Notes: generated from the letters alone by a model not told the origin. Shown: positions 52,262-61,467, numbered from the stretch's first letter. The stretch: 64,000 nucleotides of DNA from Woeseiaceae bacterium (GCA_021773095.1 JAJFKR010000027.1:62001-126000), one strand, 5' to 3'. Translations and numbers: made by a program.

Positions 52262-52512
52262 GATTCGGACTCCACCAGTTGGTGACTGTCTGATGCGGTT
52301 AGCTCGCAACCGTAAACAGTTTTCAACTGGTCAATCACCTCGCGAGTCTCCTCGGAAAAGGGTGCCTTGCCCTCGAAAGCGTGAAGAACTATACCCTCCA
52401 GAAGATCACCGAGGGTCAAATCGGTGTATTCGGCGACGGCTTTGAGGACCTTTAGCAGCGAGGACTCGATACGGACACCGGTTTGTGTCCTTTTAATGAC
52501 TGTTCCTGGCAT
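52258..52512 (-). CDS. RHH-like small DNA-binding protein
   Basis: This 84-residue protein starts at ATG 52512 (GGAG 9 nt upstream). The first 50 residues fit a ribbon-helix-helix (TVIKRTQTGVRIE strand, then SLLKVLKAVAEYTD and LGDLLEGIVLHAF helices). Three tandem 8-bp repeats (52529-52552) lie just upstream of it and look like its operator. It forms an operon with the 71-residue gene. Confidence 0.75.
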   Translation of the reverse strand: MPGTVIKRTQTGVRIESSLLKVLKAVAEYTDLTLGDLLEGIVLHAFEGKAPFSEETREVIDQLKTVYGCELTASDSHQLVESES

Positions 52513-52528
52513 GGTTGAACTCCAGTGT

Positions 52529-52552
52529 GGTAGACAGGTAACATGGTAACAA
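52529..52552. promoter_or_regulatory. Three tandem 8-bp repeats (GGTAACA)
   Basis: GGTAGACA, GGTAACAT and GGTAACAA follow each other without gaps at 52529-52536, 52537-52544 and 52545-52552. They lie 17-40 bp upstream of the RHH-like start codon. Contiguous short direct repeats are typical targets of ribbon-helix-helix repressors. Confidence 0.6.
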
Positions 52553-52648
52553 TGTACTAATAGCTGTGCAAGTGCCCAAATACAGATAAAGTCCGTGTCA
52601 TTCAGCGCTACCCAAACCGTATCTGATGTCTGAAGGGGAACAGGCAGG

Positions 52649-54532
52649 ATGCCGACAGAAGAAGAACTCGAAGGCGGATTTAACCTGGGGGAGTGGGAGA
52701 TCCTTCCGGGCCATGGTGAATTGCGGCGTGGCGACGAGGTCAAAAGGCCCGAGCCCAAGCAACTTGCCGTGTTGATGGCGCTTGCAAAGCGAGACACCAA
52801 CCTCGTAACCAAACAAGAACTAATCGACGAAGTTTGGGACGGTCGCCCGACGGCTGATGAGCCAATTACACGTTGTGTATCCCAGTTGCGCGGCCATCTG
52901 GATGATCGACAAACGCCACATCTATTGATTGAAACGTTGCAGCGCCGCGGTTACCGCTTGAAGCAAAGCGTCGAATTGCACAATCCCCCCGAGCCGGAGA
53001 AATCCCCGGCATCCACGGATGAACGAGGTCCGAGCCAGCGCTTGTGGAAAATTGTTGCAGCGATTCTGGCAATCGGCTTTGTCGGGATTATCGTATACGG
53101 CCGAATAGTCGACCCGCACGTGCCGGCACCTCCCGAGCGCTCGATCGGGGTATTACCCTTCGAGAACCTGAGCGGGCAGCAGGCCGACGAATACATGGTT
53201 GACGGTTTCAAGGTCGCACTGGTTCAGGCGCTGCACGGCATGGAAGATTACAACGTCAGGAATGTTCGCCAGGACTACACCGAGGAGCCGGAGGAAATAG
53301 CAAGGCAACTCGGTGTGGCAAAGATACTGATGGGGTCCCTGCAAAGGGATGGAAATTTGCTCCGATTCAGTTACGAAATATCCGCAGGTGGGCAAGTTGC
53401 TTTTACCGACAACGTCGACGGAGATGCAGACGATTTGTTCGCATTGCAGCAGGAGCTTTCCAGAGCCGTCATCGGTGACCTGGGTGACAAGTTCCTGCCC
53501 GACCTGATCAAGAGCCACCGCCCGGATAGTGCGGCCTACGATAGTTATATGCGCGGTATAGTAGCGCTCGATCATCGAGGCGACACGGGGAATCTCGAAA
53601 ACGCCATCGAACTTTTCGAAAATGCGATTCGGCTGGATGAAGAATACGGTCCGTCTTATCTGGGCCTGGCGACAGTGTATGCATTACTGCCCAATTATCG
53701 TGGCGCGCCGCCTGAAGAGATGGACCGGCTTGCCCTGGAAACGATCGAAAAGGGAATGGCGGTCGACCCAACGATTGACGATGCGGCGGGTGCGATTTAC
53801 GGCTACGTCTACCACAAGCGAAAACGCTGGGAGGAGTCGGAAACGGCTTTCTTGCTAGCCGTCAACGCGGACGTTGTCGATCCCAATGCATTTAACTGGT
53901 ACTCACGGATGCTGGCGAGTGTAGGGCGTCTGGACGCGTCATTGGCTCAGTCGCTGGCAGGCCTTGAGATCGAACCAAGCTCTACCTACCTTAATAGTCG
54001 GGTGGCAATGTCTTATGCCTGGGTCGGACAAGACGAAAAATCGCTTGAGTACTACGAACGTGCGAAAACGCTTGGCTGGAGTGGATCTATTAACGCACTG
54101 GCTTACGCGTTTATTCTGATTCAGACCGGGCAGATCGAAAAAGCAGAGAATCTTGCTCTGGGAACCGTTCAGGCGATGGGTGCTTTAACAGATTGGGTGG
54201 GACCGGTTTTCGCTGCGTTCGCTGATTCGAGTAAATCGGCAGAAGGGCTTGATGCGCTCAACGCGGTTTCGGCAGTAGAGCCGATTTATCCGGTCATCGA
54301 ACTAACAGTGAGAGCGATGCTGGGTGATCTGGATGGGGCAATGCGCATCGCCGAAATGCTCGAAGAGCCCGGCGAATTGTTTCAAATGGATATGCTCTTC
54401 ATTCCCGAGTTGAAGGAATTGCGCAGACACCCGGATTTCATGCCGTTGATGGATAGATTGGGTATCACCCGGTACTGGCACGCCAAGGGTTGTGCCTGGG
54501 ACGGGGATCGAGTCAGTTGCCAGAGCAATTAG
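52649..54532 (+). CDS. CadC/ToxR-like transmembrane regulator with TPR domain
   Basis: This 627-residue protein has an N-terminal OmpR-type winged helix (about 10-110; LVTKQELIDEVWDGRPTADE and LIETLQRRGYRL), one TM helix (about 132-152), a TolB-like domain (SIGVLPFENLSG...YMVDGF) and C-terminal TPR-like repeats (about 280-600). Such proteins sense periplasmic or membrane signals and bind DNA directly from the membrane. Targets are not evident; the divergent RHH-like operon is nearest. Confidence 0.9.
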   Translation: MPTEEELEGGFNLGEWEILPGHGELRRGDEVKRPEPKQLAVLMALAKRDTNLVTKQELIDEVWDGRPTADEPITRCVSQLRGHLDDRQTPHLLIETLQRRGYRLKQSVELHNPPEPEKSPASTDERGPSQRLWKIVAAILAIGFVGIIVYGRIVDPHVPAPPERSIGVLPFENLSGQQADEYMVDGFKVALVQALHGMEDYNVRNVRQDYTEEPEEIARQLGVAKILMGSLQRDGNLLRFSYEISAGGQVAFTDNVDGDADDLFALQQELSRAVIGDLGDKFLPDLIKSHRPDSAAYDSYMRGIVALDHRGDTGNLENAIELFENAIRLDEEYGPSYLGLATVYALLPNYRGAPPEEMDRLALETIEKGMAVDPTIDDAAGAIYGYVYHKRKRWEESETAFLLAVNADVVDPNAFNWYSRMLASVGRLDASLAQSLAGLEIEPSSTYLNSRVAMSYAWVGQDEKSLEYYERAKTLGWSGSINALAYAFILIQTGQIEKAENLALGTVQAMGALTDWVGPVFAAFADSSKSAEGLDALNAVSAVEPIYPVIELTVRAMLGDLDGAMRIAEMLEEPGELFQMDMLFIPELKELRRHPDFMPLMDRLGITRYWHAKGCAWDGDRVSCQSN

Positions 54533-54954
54533 TCATCTGAAACTTTTTGCCTTGTTCTCTTGAGTGCCGCGCGCCGATTTTTATCATCGAGCCGTCTCTG
54601 CTTTGCCTTCTTGCTCGGCTTGGTCTTAATGCGTCGCTTGCGCTCTCGAAGTGTGCCGCGCAGTAATTCGGTCAGTCGACTCAGAGCAGCCTGTCGATTC
54701 CTGTCCTGACTCCTGTGCGCCTGCGACTTGATGACAATCACGCCATCGTCGGTGATTCGATGATCCGACAAGGCATACAGTCGTTGCTTTATCGGGTCTG
54801 GAATCGCAGAGCTATTTTGAACGTCGAAGCGCAAGTGAATCGCAGTCGCGACCTTGTTAACGTTTTGCCCACCGGCGCCCTGTGAACGGACGGCTGTCAT
54901 ACGAATCTCTGACATCGGGATATGAATCGTATCCGAAATATCGAGAGTGTCCAC
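54529..54954 (-). CDS. arfB: ArfB (YaeJ), stalled-ribosome rescue hydrolase
   Basis: This 141-residue protein has a release-factor domain with the catalytic GGQ (RSQGAGGQNVNKV) and no codon-recognition domain, then a basic tail (RERKRRIKTKPSKKAKQRR) that enters the mRNA channel. It frees peptides from stalled ribosomes. It starts at GTG 54954 after GGAG. Its stop overlaps the convergent regulator by 4 bp. Confidence 0.95.
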   Translation of the reverse strand: MDTLDISDTIHIPMSEIRMTAVRSQGAGGQNVNKVATAIHLRFDVQNSSAIPDPIKQRLYALSDHRITDDGVIVIKSQAHRSQDRNRQAALSRLTELLRGTLRERKRRIKTKPSKKAKQRRLDDKNRRAALKRTRQKVSDD

Positions 54955-55005
54955 GTTATCTCCAATGTGTGAGAATGCGTCTCATGATCCCTATCGGCGC
55001 GCTGA

Positions 55006-56187
55006 ATGCAAGTTCGTAATCTGAGTATCCTGGTCATTTGCCAGTTGATATCGACATGCGGATCAATTGTGATTGTCATGCTCGCGGGCATTATCGGTTC
55101 CGAGTTGGCGGCCAACAAGGCATTCGCGACCTTGCCGCTGTCGATGATGGTGCTGGCGGTAGCGGCGACCACCATTCCGGCAACCATGCTGATGAAAAAA
55201 ATCGGTCGTCGCAGGGGTTGTGCATTGGCGTCAACATCTGCGGTCATCGCACTATTTCTTGCGGTGCTCGCGTTGCGCGAATCGAGCTTTCCGATATTCA
55301 TCGTTGCGGTGATGTTGTTCGGCATTAACATGGCATTTACACAGCAGTACCGGTATTTCGCCGCGGAGAGCGTGGACCTTCAATATGTACCGCGTGCGAT
55401 TTCTCTGGTTCTGGTCGGATCTATCGGTGCGGCATTTGTTGGCAAGGAACTCGCAACAAGAGGTCAGTACTGGATTGCAGATACGCAATACGCCGGTACC
55501 TTGGCCGTGCTGGCTGTAATGTTTGTGATTCAGGCTCTGCTGTTCTTTGCGATGGAACCTGCCAGGGATCACGAAGAGCTCGATAATCCACAGTCGGAGC
55601 GGCCACTTCGCGACATCGTTTTGCAACCCGTCTTCATTGTGGCAGTGCTGGGTGCGACAGCCGGATATGGCCTGATGACACTTGTCATGACTGCGACACC
55701 TCTAAGCATGCACATCAATGACGGATATACGCTGGAACAGACGGCCACCGTGATTCAGGTACATATACTCGGCATGTACGTGCCATCACTTTTCACAGGA
55801 TTCCTTATTGAGAAATTCGGCGTCACGCGACTGATGCTGGTCGGCGCGACGGGATTGCTGGCGACGGCGATCATCGGTCTTCAAGGTCACACAGTATTGC
55901 ATTACTGGTGGGCGTTGTTGATGCTCGGTATTGGTTGGAATTTTCTATTTATTGGCGGCACGACAATGCTGACCTATACCTACAGTATGGCGGAGCGATT
56001 TCGTGCTCAAGCCGTGAACGAATTTCTTGTGTTCGGTGCCTCTGCCTCGGCGTCGCTGCTTGCTGGCACGGTCATGTATTTTTATGGGTGGAGTACGTTA
56101 ATGTTGATCCCCATTCCCATACTGATTCTGATTTGTATTGCACTGATTGTCCTAAGAAGCAATCCACTTCTGCACGGTAAAGGTTAA
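55006..56187 (+). CDS. MFS-family transporter
   Basis: This 393-residue protein has 12 TM helices, with MKKIGRRRGCAL as the MFS loop 2-3 motif variant and MLTYTYSMAERFRAQAVNEF in the second half. The pattern matches small-molecule MFS carriers whose substrate is not predictable. It is followed 4 bp later by a PLP enzyme, so the two may act on one substrate. Confidence 0.86.
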   Translation: MQVRNLSILVICQLISTCGSIVIVMLAGIIGSELAANKAFATLPLSMMVLAVAATTIPATMLMKKIGRRRGCALASTSAVIALFLAVLALRESSFPIFIVAVMLFGINMAFTQQYRYFAAESVDLQYVPRAISLVLVGSIGAAFVGKELATRGQYWIADTQYAGTLAVLAVMFVIQALLFFAMEPARDHEELDNPQSERPLRDIVLQPVFIVAVLGATAGYGLMTLVMTATPLSMHINDGYTLEQTATVIQVHILGMYVPSLFTGFLIEKFGVTRLMLVGATGLLATAIIGLQGHTVLHYWWALLMLGIGWNFLFIGGTTMLTYTYSMAERFRAQAVNEFLVFGASASASLLAGTVMYFYGWSTLMLIPIPILILICIALIVLRSNPLLHGKG

Positions 56188-56191
56188 GGCA

Positions 56192-57562
56192 ATGCCAGAG
56201 AATTCGAAACTTCGAAGTTTGTTAACGGATGCTGCAGAGAGGGGCGTCAGGTATCGGGAGTCCGTCGCAGACCGTCATGTTGCACCATCGGCCGAGGCGG
56301 TTACAGACGCCCGGAAGTTTGTCGAGCCAATGCCAGCCGAGGGCAGCGATGATAAAGCCGTGCTATCAATGCTCGATGAAGTCGGCTCACCTGCGACAGT
56401 AATGATGACGGGCCCGCGTTACTTTGGTTTTGTAATAGGCGGATCGTTGCCGGTTACCGTTGCGACCAATTGGTTAACCACGGCATGGGATCAGAACGTC
56501 GGAATGCACGAGGTTACCCCGGCGACATCGACGCTCGAACGGGTCGCGATGGACTGGATGATTGACCTGTTTGGTCTGCCAACCGCCTGTGCAGCTTCCT
56601 TCGTCACAGGTGCGACTGTCGCGAACTTCACGGCTTTGGCCGCTGCACGGAACCGGGTCTATACCAATATTGGATGGGATGTTGAAGCCAATGGTCTGAT
56701 CGGGGCACCAGCGGTGACGGTAATCGTCTCTGCAGAAACGCATCCAACGGTAATCAAGTCTCTGGGCCTGTTAGGCCTCGGACGCAATAGAGTTGTAAGA
56801 GCAGCCGTTGATAGCCAGGGACGCATCGATATCAAGCGCTTTCCGGATATCGACGGTCCGACCATTGTTTGTACACAGGCAGGGAACCTCAATACCGGAG
56901 CATTCGATCCGGTTGGTGAGATCTGTGAGATCGCGAAGCCTGCAGGAGCCTGGGTGCACGTGGATGGCGCTTTTGGCCTTTGGGCTGCTGCATCGAAGGA
57001 TCGGGAGCATCTATGCTCCGGTTTCGCCGCTGCCGACTCCTGGGCGACCGATGCCCACAAGTGGCTGAATGTACCCTACGATAGTGGTATCGCGTTTGTC
57101 CGCGATACAGCGGCATTGAAGTCGGCCATGTCAATCACCGCTGACTACCTGATGACCGAAACCGAATTTCGCAACCCATCGGATTTCACGCCGGAATTAT
57201 CGCGCCGTGCGCGCGGTGTGGATGTCTGGGCAGCGCTAAAATCGCTGGGCAGGGACGGCGTTGCGGAAATGATCGACCGATGTTGCAGTCATGCACGGCG
57301 GTTTGCAGGGGCGTTTCGCGAAGCGGGATTCGAGGTACTCAACGATGTCGTATTGAATCAGGTTCTGGTGTCTTTTGGCGACGATATCAGGAATCGAGAA
57401 ATCATCGATGAGATCCAGGAAGAGGGTACCTGCTGGTGTGGCGTAACCGTTTGGCAGGGGAAGACCGCAATGCGCATTAGTGTCTGTAACTGGTCGACGA
57501 CCGAAAAGGACGTCGATCTCAGTTTGCAGGCCATGCTCGAAATAGCCAGCCGAATCAGCTGA
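56192..57562 (+). CDS. PLP-dependent group II decarboxylase/aspartate aminotransferase-fold enzyme
   Basis: This 456-residue protein has a pyridoxal-dependent decarboxylase fold: FVTGATVANFTALAAARNRV for cofactor phosphate, VSAETHPTVIKSL with the stacking His, VHVDGAFGLWAA, and TDAHKWLNVPYDSG with the catalytic Lys. Substrate is likely an aromatic or other L-amino acid; it could also be a lyase. It is co-directional with the MFS gene. Confidence 0.88.
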   Translation: MPENSKLRSLLTDAAERGVRYRESVADRHVAPSAEAVTDARKFVEPMPAEGSDDKAVLSMLDEVGSPATVMMTGPRYFGFVIGGSLPVTVATNWLTTAWDQNVGMHEVTPATSTLERVAMDWMIDLFGLPTACAASFVTGATVANFTALAAARNRVYTNIGWDVEANGLIGAPAVTVIVSAETHPTVIKSLGLLGLGRNRVVRAAVDSQGRIDIKRFPDIDGPTIVCTQAGNLNTGAFDPVGEICEIAKPAGAWVHVDGAFGLWAAASKDREHLCSGFAAADSWATDAHKWLNVPYDSGIAFVRDTAALKSAMSITADYLMTETEFRNPSDFTPELSRRARGVDVWAALKSLGRDGVAEMIDRCCSHARRFAGAFREAGFEVLNDVVLNQVLVSFGDDIRNREIIDEIQEEGTCWCGVTVWQGKTAMRISVCNWSTTEKDVDLSLQAMLEIASRIS

Positions 57563-57573
57563 CGGCAGGCAGC

Positions 57574-58245
57574 CTAAAAGTTATAAACAAAAGATAGCGA
57601 AACAACAGGCCACGCCTTGTAATCGCTAATCTCATCTTCAAGTTCGAGGCGCTCGGCTTCCAGTGCAGGAATAAGCAGTGCCTGAATTTGAGCAGGAGCG
57701 TTGTCAAGACCCGTTGCAACCAAAGAGACATCCGGTTCGCCTTGCCACAATACACCAAAGTCGAGGTTGAATCCGACTTTGCCGAATGCCTCAAAGTCAT
57801 AACCAAAACCGAGATAGGGTGCGGTACTGTCGAAAGATGTGACGCTTTGAAGTGCGCCGACATCGGCTGATGAGAACGGTACGCCGCCAATATTGAAATC
57901 GGCTCCGAGCGTATCCTGACTGATCATTTGTAGTTCGTTGCCGTTGGAAAACGCTCCTGCCGTTACGCGAAACGGGCTGAGTGGGAAACGAAAATTGCCC
58001 GTCAGGTAAAAGGTATCCATCGCGAGGGTTGCGTCATAGTCAATGCCTGCTTGATTTCCGTTGATGTCGAAATCGTACTGATTGGCACCCAAACGCAAGT
58101 CCAGCCACGGAATCGGACTCCAGCGTCCCTCGACGCCAAGGCCTAATGTTCCGGCTTTTACGCCGACGCCAAAATCAGCGCTTGCGACGCCGGAAAATGC
58201 GAGGACAAGCGCCAGCAGCGTTGCCTTGGTAATTGATTTGTTCAT
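57574..58245 (-). CDS. Outer-membrane beta-barrel protein (OmpW-like)
   Basis: This 223-residue protein has a signal peptide (cut after about ASA, residue 23), alternating hydrophobic strands (FGVGVKAGTLGLGVEGRW, AWPVVSLSFVYNF) and a terminal Phe, as expected for an outer-membrane barrel. The layout suggests an eight-stranded porin-like barrel. I start at ATG 58245; the frame is open for 27 codons further but those do not resemble a signal peptide. Confidence 0.85.
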   Translation of the reverse strand: MNKSITKATLLALVLAFSGVASADFGVGVKAGTLGLGVEGRWSPIPWLDLRLGANQYDFDINGNQAGIDYDATLAMDTFYLTGNFRFPLSPFRVTAGAFSNGNELQMISQDTLGADFNIGGVPFSSADVGALQSVTSFDSTAPYLGFGYDFEAFGKVGFNLDFGVLWQGEPDVSLVATGLDNAPAQIQALLIPALEAERLELEDEISDYKAWPVVSLSFVYNF

Positions 58246-58411
58246 GATGATTCTCTGCGTGCCCGAGCCTGATAACCAGATCCAAGGGTATACGCGTGTC
58301 ACGCTGGTGACTGTGCGGCACATCACAGGCCGGCATTGAATGCTGAATTATGTCAAAAGTCGATGAAGCGCCCATTTTTGCGGGCGGCGAGTCGTGCGCA
58401 AGGCGACTAGT

Positions 58412-58440
58412 TTTACAGTTGCGCAGGACGCGCAAATAAT
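58412..58440 (+). promoter_or_regulatory. Promoter with dyad in the spacer, upstream of the leader peptide gene
   Basis: TTTACA (58412-58417), exactly 17 bp, and AATAAT (58435-58440) match sigma-70 5/6 and 5/6. The spacer holds a perfect inverted repeat TTGCGC-AGGAC-GCGCAA (58419-58435) that would block polymerase if bound. The leader would be short, about 13 nt, with AGGAG at 58449-58453. Confidence 0.5.
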
Positions 58441-58459
58441 TTTTCAAAAGGAGATTGAA

Positions 58460-58648
58460 ATGCGAGAACTTACCAATATCGAAATGAATCTGGTGTCGGG
58501 AGCTGGAGATGCTTGTTCGTCGGACGGTGGTAACAACGTCGGTGGAATTGGCGATTCTGAAAACTTTGGCAATTATGTTGTCAATATTTACGAAGGGCTG
58601 GTTTCCGCAACCTCACACATAATTGAGCGAGTCGCAAACGCGTTGTAG
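58460..58648 (+). CDS. Bacteriocin-like precursor with double-glycine-type leader
   Basis: This 62-residue protein starts at ATG 58460, 7 nt after a strong AGGAG. The N-terminus MRELTNIEMNLVSGAG matches double-glycine-type leaders (MRELT..E...VSGG) in which GA can replace GG. The rest (about 47 residues, GDACSSDGG... to HIIERVANAL) is Gly/Ser/Asn-rich, has one Cys, and ends in an amphipathic helix. A convergent CPBP-family protease gene is 8 bp downstream. No peptidase-containing ABC exporter is in the window. Toxicity and processing are unproven. Confidence 0.78.
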   Translation: MRELTNIEMNLVSGAGDACSSDGGNNVGGIGDSENFGNYVVNIYEGLVSATSHIIERVANAL

Positions 58649-58654
58649 GAAGAA

Positions 58655-58691
58655 GCTACCGGGACAGGCGATCTGTTCCGGTAGCAATTTT
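58655..58691 (+). terminator. Terminator of the leader-peptide gene
   Basis: A 13-bp stem with one mismatch (GCTACCGGGACAG / CTGTTCCGGTAGC), a 5-nt loop and AATTTT lie 7 bp after the peptide gene stop. It overlaps the 3' end of the convergent CPBP gene. Confidence 0.75.
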
Positions 58692-59477
58692 CCGCAGCAG
58701 TAGGGCGAGACAGATAACACACAATACCGCTACTGCAATCGAAATCACCCCTGGTAGGAACAATGGAATACTCTCAGATTGTGGGTTCCATTTGGTGTTC
58801 ATACATCGCCAGTCAACTTGTATAAGACCGTTTACTGTTGCGTGCGTTATCAGAGATGCCCACAAGGAATTGCTTAACCAATATTGTGTGCCCAAGATGA
58901 GGCCACCGAGGAACACAAAAGGCCACGACGAAAAGCGGTGCAGAATAACGAAAATAACGGTGGAAGTAACCACAGATATAAGAAATCCTCGATGCCGGAA
59001 TGCCGTCTGCACGTATCCGCGATGTGTTATTTCCTCAACCAATGGCACAAGAATCGCCATCACGATGAAACCGAGAATCACAATCCCCGGGGAATCGCAT
59101 TGAAAGGAAATAGTCGGCCCGACTATGGCTTCCAGGTCTGAGGACTTGTTCACTCCGAATGACACCCTCGCGATGAGCTGACTCCACCACAGCAGTCGAA
59201 TCAGTACGCCGATCGTGATAGCCGTTAGTGCAAGCTCCCAGGTCAGGTCTTTGTGCCTGAACTGACTTTTCAAGAATCTTTGTTCGTTTTGCCACAGCGG
59301 AAACAAGAGCAAAACCAATATTGGTGGGACCACCAGATACGACAGGTCTTCAGCGACCAGCGGCAGCATACCGTCTTCAATTAACTGAATCTGCAGCCAG
59401 GATCGAGCAACCAGCGCTGCGGTTGTCGCAACCAGAACAGCGACTAGCGTGGTTCGAGAAATAGTGTGCGCAGTCAT
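58656..59477 (-). CDS. CPBP-family intramembrane metalloprotease
   Basis: This 273-residue protein has about eight TM helices and all CPBP motifs: EExxxR (VEEITHRGY), FxxxH (FVILH) and HxxxN (HATVN). The CPBP family includes CAAX prenyl proteases and enzymes linked to bacteriocin processing or self-immunity. It faces the leader-peptide gene end to end, which suggests one functional unit. Confidence 0.9.
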   Translation of the reverse strand: MTAHTISRTTLVAVLVATTAALVARSWLQIQLIEDGMLPLVAEDLSYLVVPPILVLLLFPLWQNEQRFLKSQFRHKDLTWELALTAITIGVLIRLLWWSQLIARVSFGVNKSSDLEAIVGPTISFQCDSPGIVILGFIVMAILVPLVEEITHRGYVQTAFRHRGFLISVVTSTVIFVILHRFSSWPFVFLGGLILGTQYWLSNSLWASLITHATVNGLIQVDWRCMNTKWNPQSESIPLFLPGVISIAVAVLCVICLALLLRKIATGTDRLSR

Positions 59478-59555
59478 TCAGTCGATTGTATTCGATCCGA
59501 TTCGATGCCGTCCCCTGCGAATCAAGGCATTTTCGCAAGAATAGGGCGTTCGGTG

Positions 59556-60773
59556 TTAAATACCCGGAAGTTTGGTGTACGTGGGCTCGGACATTTTGTC
59601 GCGACCCCACTTCAGGAATATTGAGGGATGGGCGGCGGCGTCGATATTCACGTTGTCCAGATCACCATCGACATGGGGCAATTCCATTAGTCGCTTGTCC
59701 ATGACCCTGAACCATAGCCACGGCAAATACGCGAGCACATACATACCGAAGTAACCATTCGGAAGCTGCGGCAGATTTTCAAAATGCCGCAGCGACTGGT
59801 AGTGGCGCAGCGGGTGGGTATGATGATCGGAATGGCGTTCGAGGTGGAACAGAACAAGGTTGCTGAATATGTGATTGCTGTTCCAGGAGTGATGCGGCTC
59901 GCATCGTTCCAGTTTGCCGTCCTCGCCCATCTTGCGTAGCAATCCATAATGCTCGATGTAATTCGCGCTGGTGAGTTGCCAATAGGCGGCCAGATTGTGG
60001 ACGAGCAGGAACGGTATGACTTTCCAACCCAATGTGAGCAGAAAAACCAGACTCACCAGAGCAGTGAGTGCATAGGACTGCAAAATACTGTTTCCCGGAT
60101 GCCAGATGGACATACCGCGACTTGTGAGCCGTTCTTTTTCAATCGCCCAGCCGCCAGCGAAGGCACCCGGAATTTCTCTAACCGCAAACTTGTAAATACT
60201 CTCGCCCATGCGAGAGCTTGCCGGGTCTTTGAAAGTGGAGACGTATTTATGATGCCCGCGATTGTGTTCTATCGTGAAATGACCGTACGCGGCTACGGCG
60301 AGCACGATCTTTGCGAGTTGTTTCTCGAGTTTTGAGTTCTTATGCCCGAGTTCATGACCTGTGTTGATCGCAAGTCCGGCTGTCATACCGGCGAAAATTG
60401 CCAGCAACAGGAAGGCCCACCAGCTCAGGGCTTGTGTCGTGGCATACCCGATCGAGAGTATCAAGCTTGTGATGTGCAGTGGGACGACGGCGTAAGTTAG
60501 TCGTCGATAGTACAAGTCCCGATCGAGCTGCATGACGACCTCTTCAGGCGGGTTGTTCCTGTCTACTCCAATCAACCAGTCTGCGATGGGCGCCAGCACG
60601 AAGTTCATGAAGAAAGGTAGGAAAAACCACGCTTCAACGCCGGTACTTGCGTGCAGGCCAATCGTGATCAGAGGTTGCAAAGGGTAGGCCACAGAAAGCA
60701 TCCACCACCAACGCTTTTTATCAACGTAGTGAATGGCCCGACCGTCCGACAATACCCCCGTGTATCCCTTCAT
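59556..60773 (-). CDS. alkB: AlkB-type alkane 1-monooxygenase
   Basis: This 405-residue integral-membrane di-iron enzyme has six TM helices and the AlkB His boxes HELGHK, EHNRGHHK, LERHSDHH and the NYIEHYG motif. It hydroxylates medium-chain alkanes with rubredoxin as the electron donor; no rubredoxin gene is nearby. Its length and boxes are normal. Confidence 0.96.
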   Translation of the reverse strand: MKGYTGVLSDGRAIHYVDKKRWWWMLSVAYPLQPLITIGLHASTGVEAWFFLPFFMNFVLAPIADWLIGVDRNNPPEEVVMQLDRDLYYRRLTYAVVPLHITSLILSIGYATTQALSWWAFLLLAIFAGMTAGLAINTGHELGHKNSKLEKQLAKIVLAVAAYGHFTIEHNRGHHKYVSTFKDPASSRMGESIYKFAVREIPGAFAGGWAIEKERLTSRGMSIWHPGNSILQSYALTALVSLVFLLTLGWKVIPFLLVHNLAAYWQLTSANYIEHYGLLRKMGEDGKLERCEPHHSWNSNHIFSNLVLFHLERHSDHHTHPLRHYQSLRHFENLPQLPNGYFGMYVLAYLPWLWFRVMDKRLMELPHVDGDLDNVNIDAAAHPSIFLKWGRDKMSEPTYTKLPGI

Positions 60774-60805
60774 CGCCCTGATTCCGCATCTGGTTCTGTC
60801 GGCAA

Positions 60806-60811
60806 ATTATA
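60806..60811 (-). promoter_or_regulatory. -10 element of alkB
   Basis: A perfect TATAAT (60811-60806, minus strand) lies 33 bp before the alkB ATG. No good -35 box is present at 16-18 bp, so transcription probably needs an activator. Confidence 0.35.
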
Positions 60812-60929
60812 CAAAACAACGGCCTTGACGTGAGTCTAATCACAAAATTCTACATTAAATCAAAACGATGAAGCGCTGGCGCGGAAATTGCTCTATATTT
60901 TATGCTGGCACTGGTTATGAGGATCGGCG

Positions 60930-61445
60930 TTGAGTTACTTCGTCACGCGATTCAGTCGTTTAATGATCGCAACGGTATTGGCACTACTGGCAGCTTGTGG
61001 AAACGATTCCACGAATGAGGTGTCTGAGGGAGAAGCTGCGGCGCATTTGTCAGCGACGAACCTGGGTGAGCAGACTGTTCTGACCGCCCCGGACTATTTG
61101 GCACTTGAGCAATATTCGGCTGCCAACGGTGAGCGCGGGGAGCGTCAGGCGATGATATGCAAGGCCTGCCACAGCTTTGATGATGGCGGGCCGAACAGGA
61201 TGGGGCCGGCATTATTCGGTTTTTTCGGCAGAGGTGTTGGCAAGCAGGCGGGGTTTGACTATTCGCCGGCTATGAAAGAGGCCAGCTTCATCTGGACACC
61301 GCGAGCACTGGATGCCTGGCTGGCTCAGCCCGGTCGCTTTTTGCCCGGTAACCGAATGGCGTTTGGCGGGGTGGCCAGGCAGCAGGACAGGGATGATTTG
61401 ATCGCTTACTTGTTAACAATAACCGTTGACCTTAGTAGCGAATAG
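60930..61445 (+). CDS. Class I c-type cytochrome, lipoprotein
   Basis: This 171-residue protein starts at TTG 60930 (GAGGA upstream). It has a lipobox (LLAAC), a haem-attachment site CKACH, GPALFGFFGR and a later PGNRMAFGG with the axial Met. It resembles small cytochrome c2-like electron carriers. It is divergent from alkB. Confidence 0.92.
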   Translation: MSYFVTRFSRLMIATVLALLAACGNDSTNEVSEGEAAAHLSATNLGEQTVLTAPDYLALEQYSAANGERGERQAMICKACHSFDDGGPNRMGPALFGFFGRGVGKQAGFDYSPAMKEASFIWTPRALDAWLAQPGRFLPGNRMAFGGVARQQDRDDLIAYLLTITVDLSSE

Positions 61446-61467
61446 CAACACAAGGATGCTGGACCGA

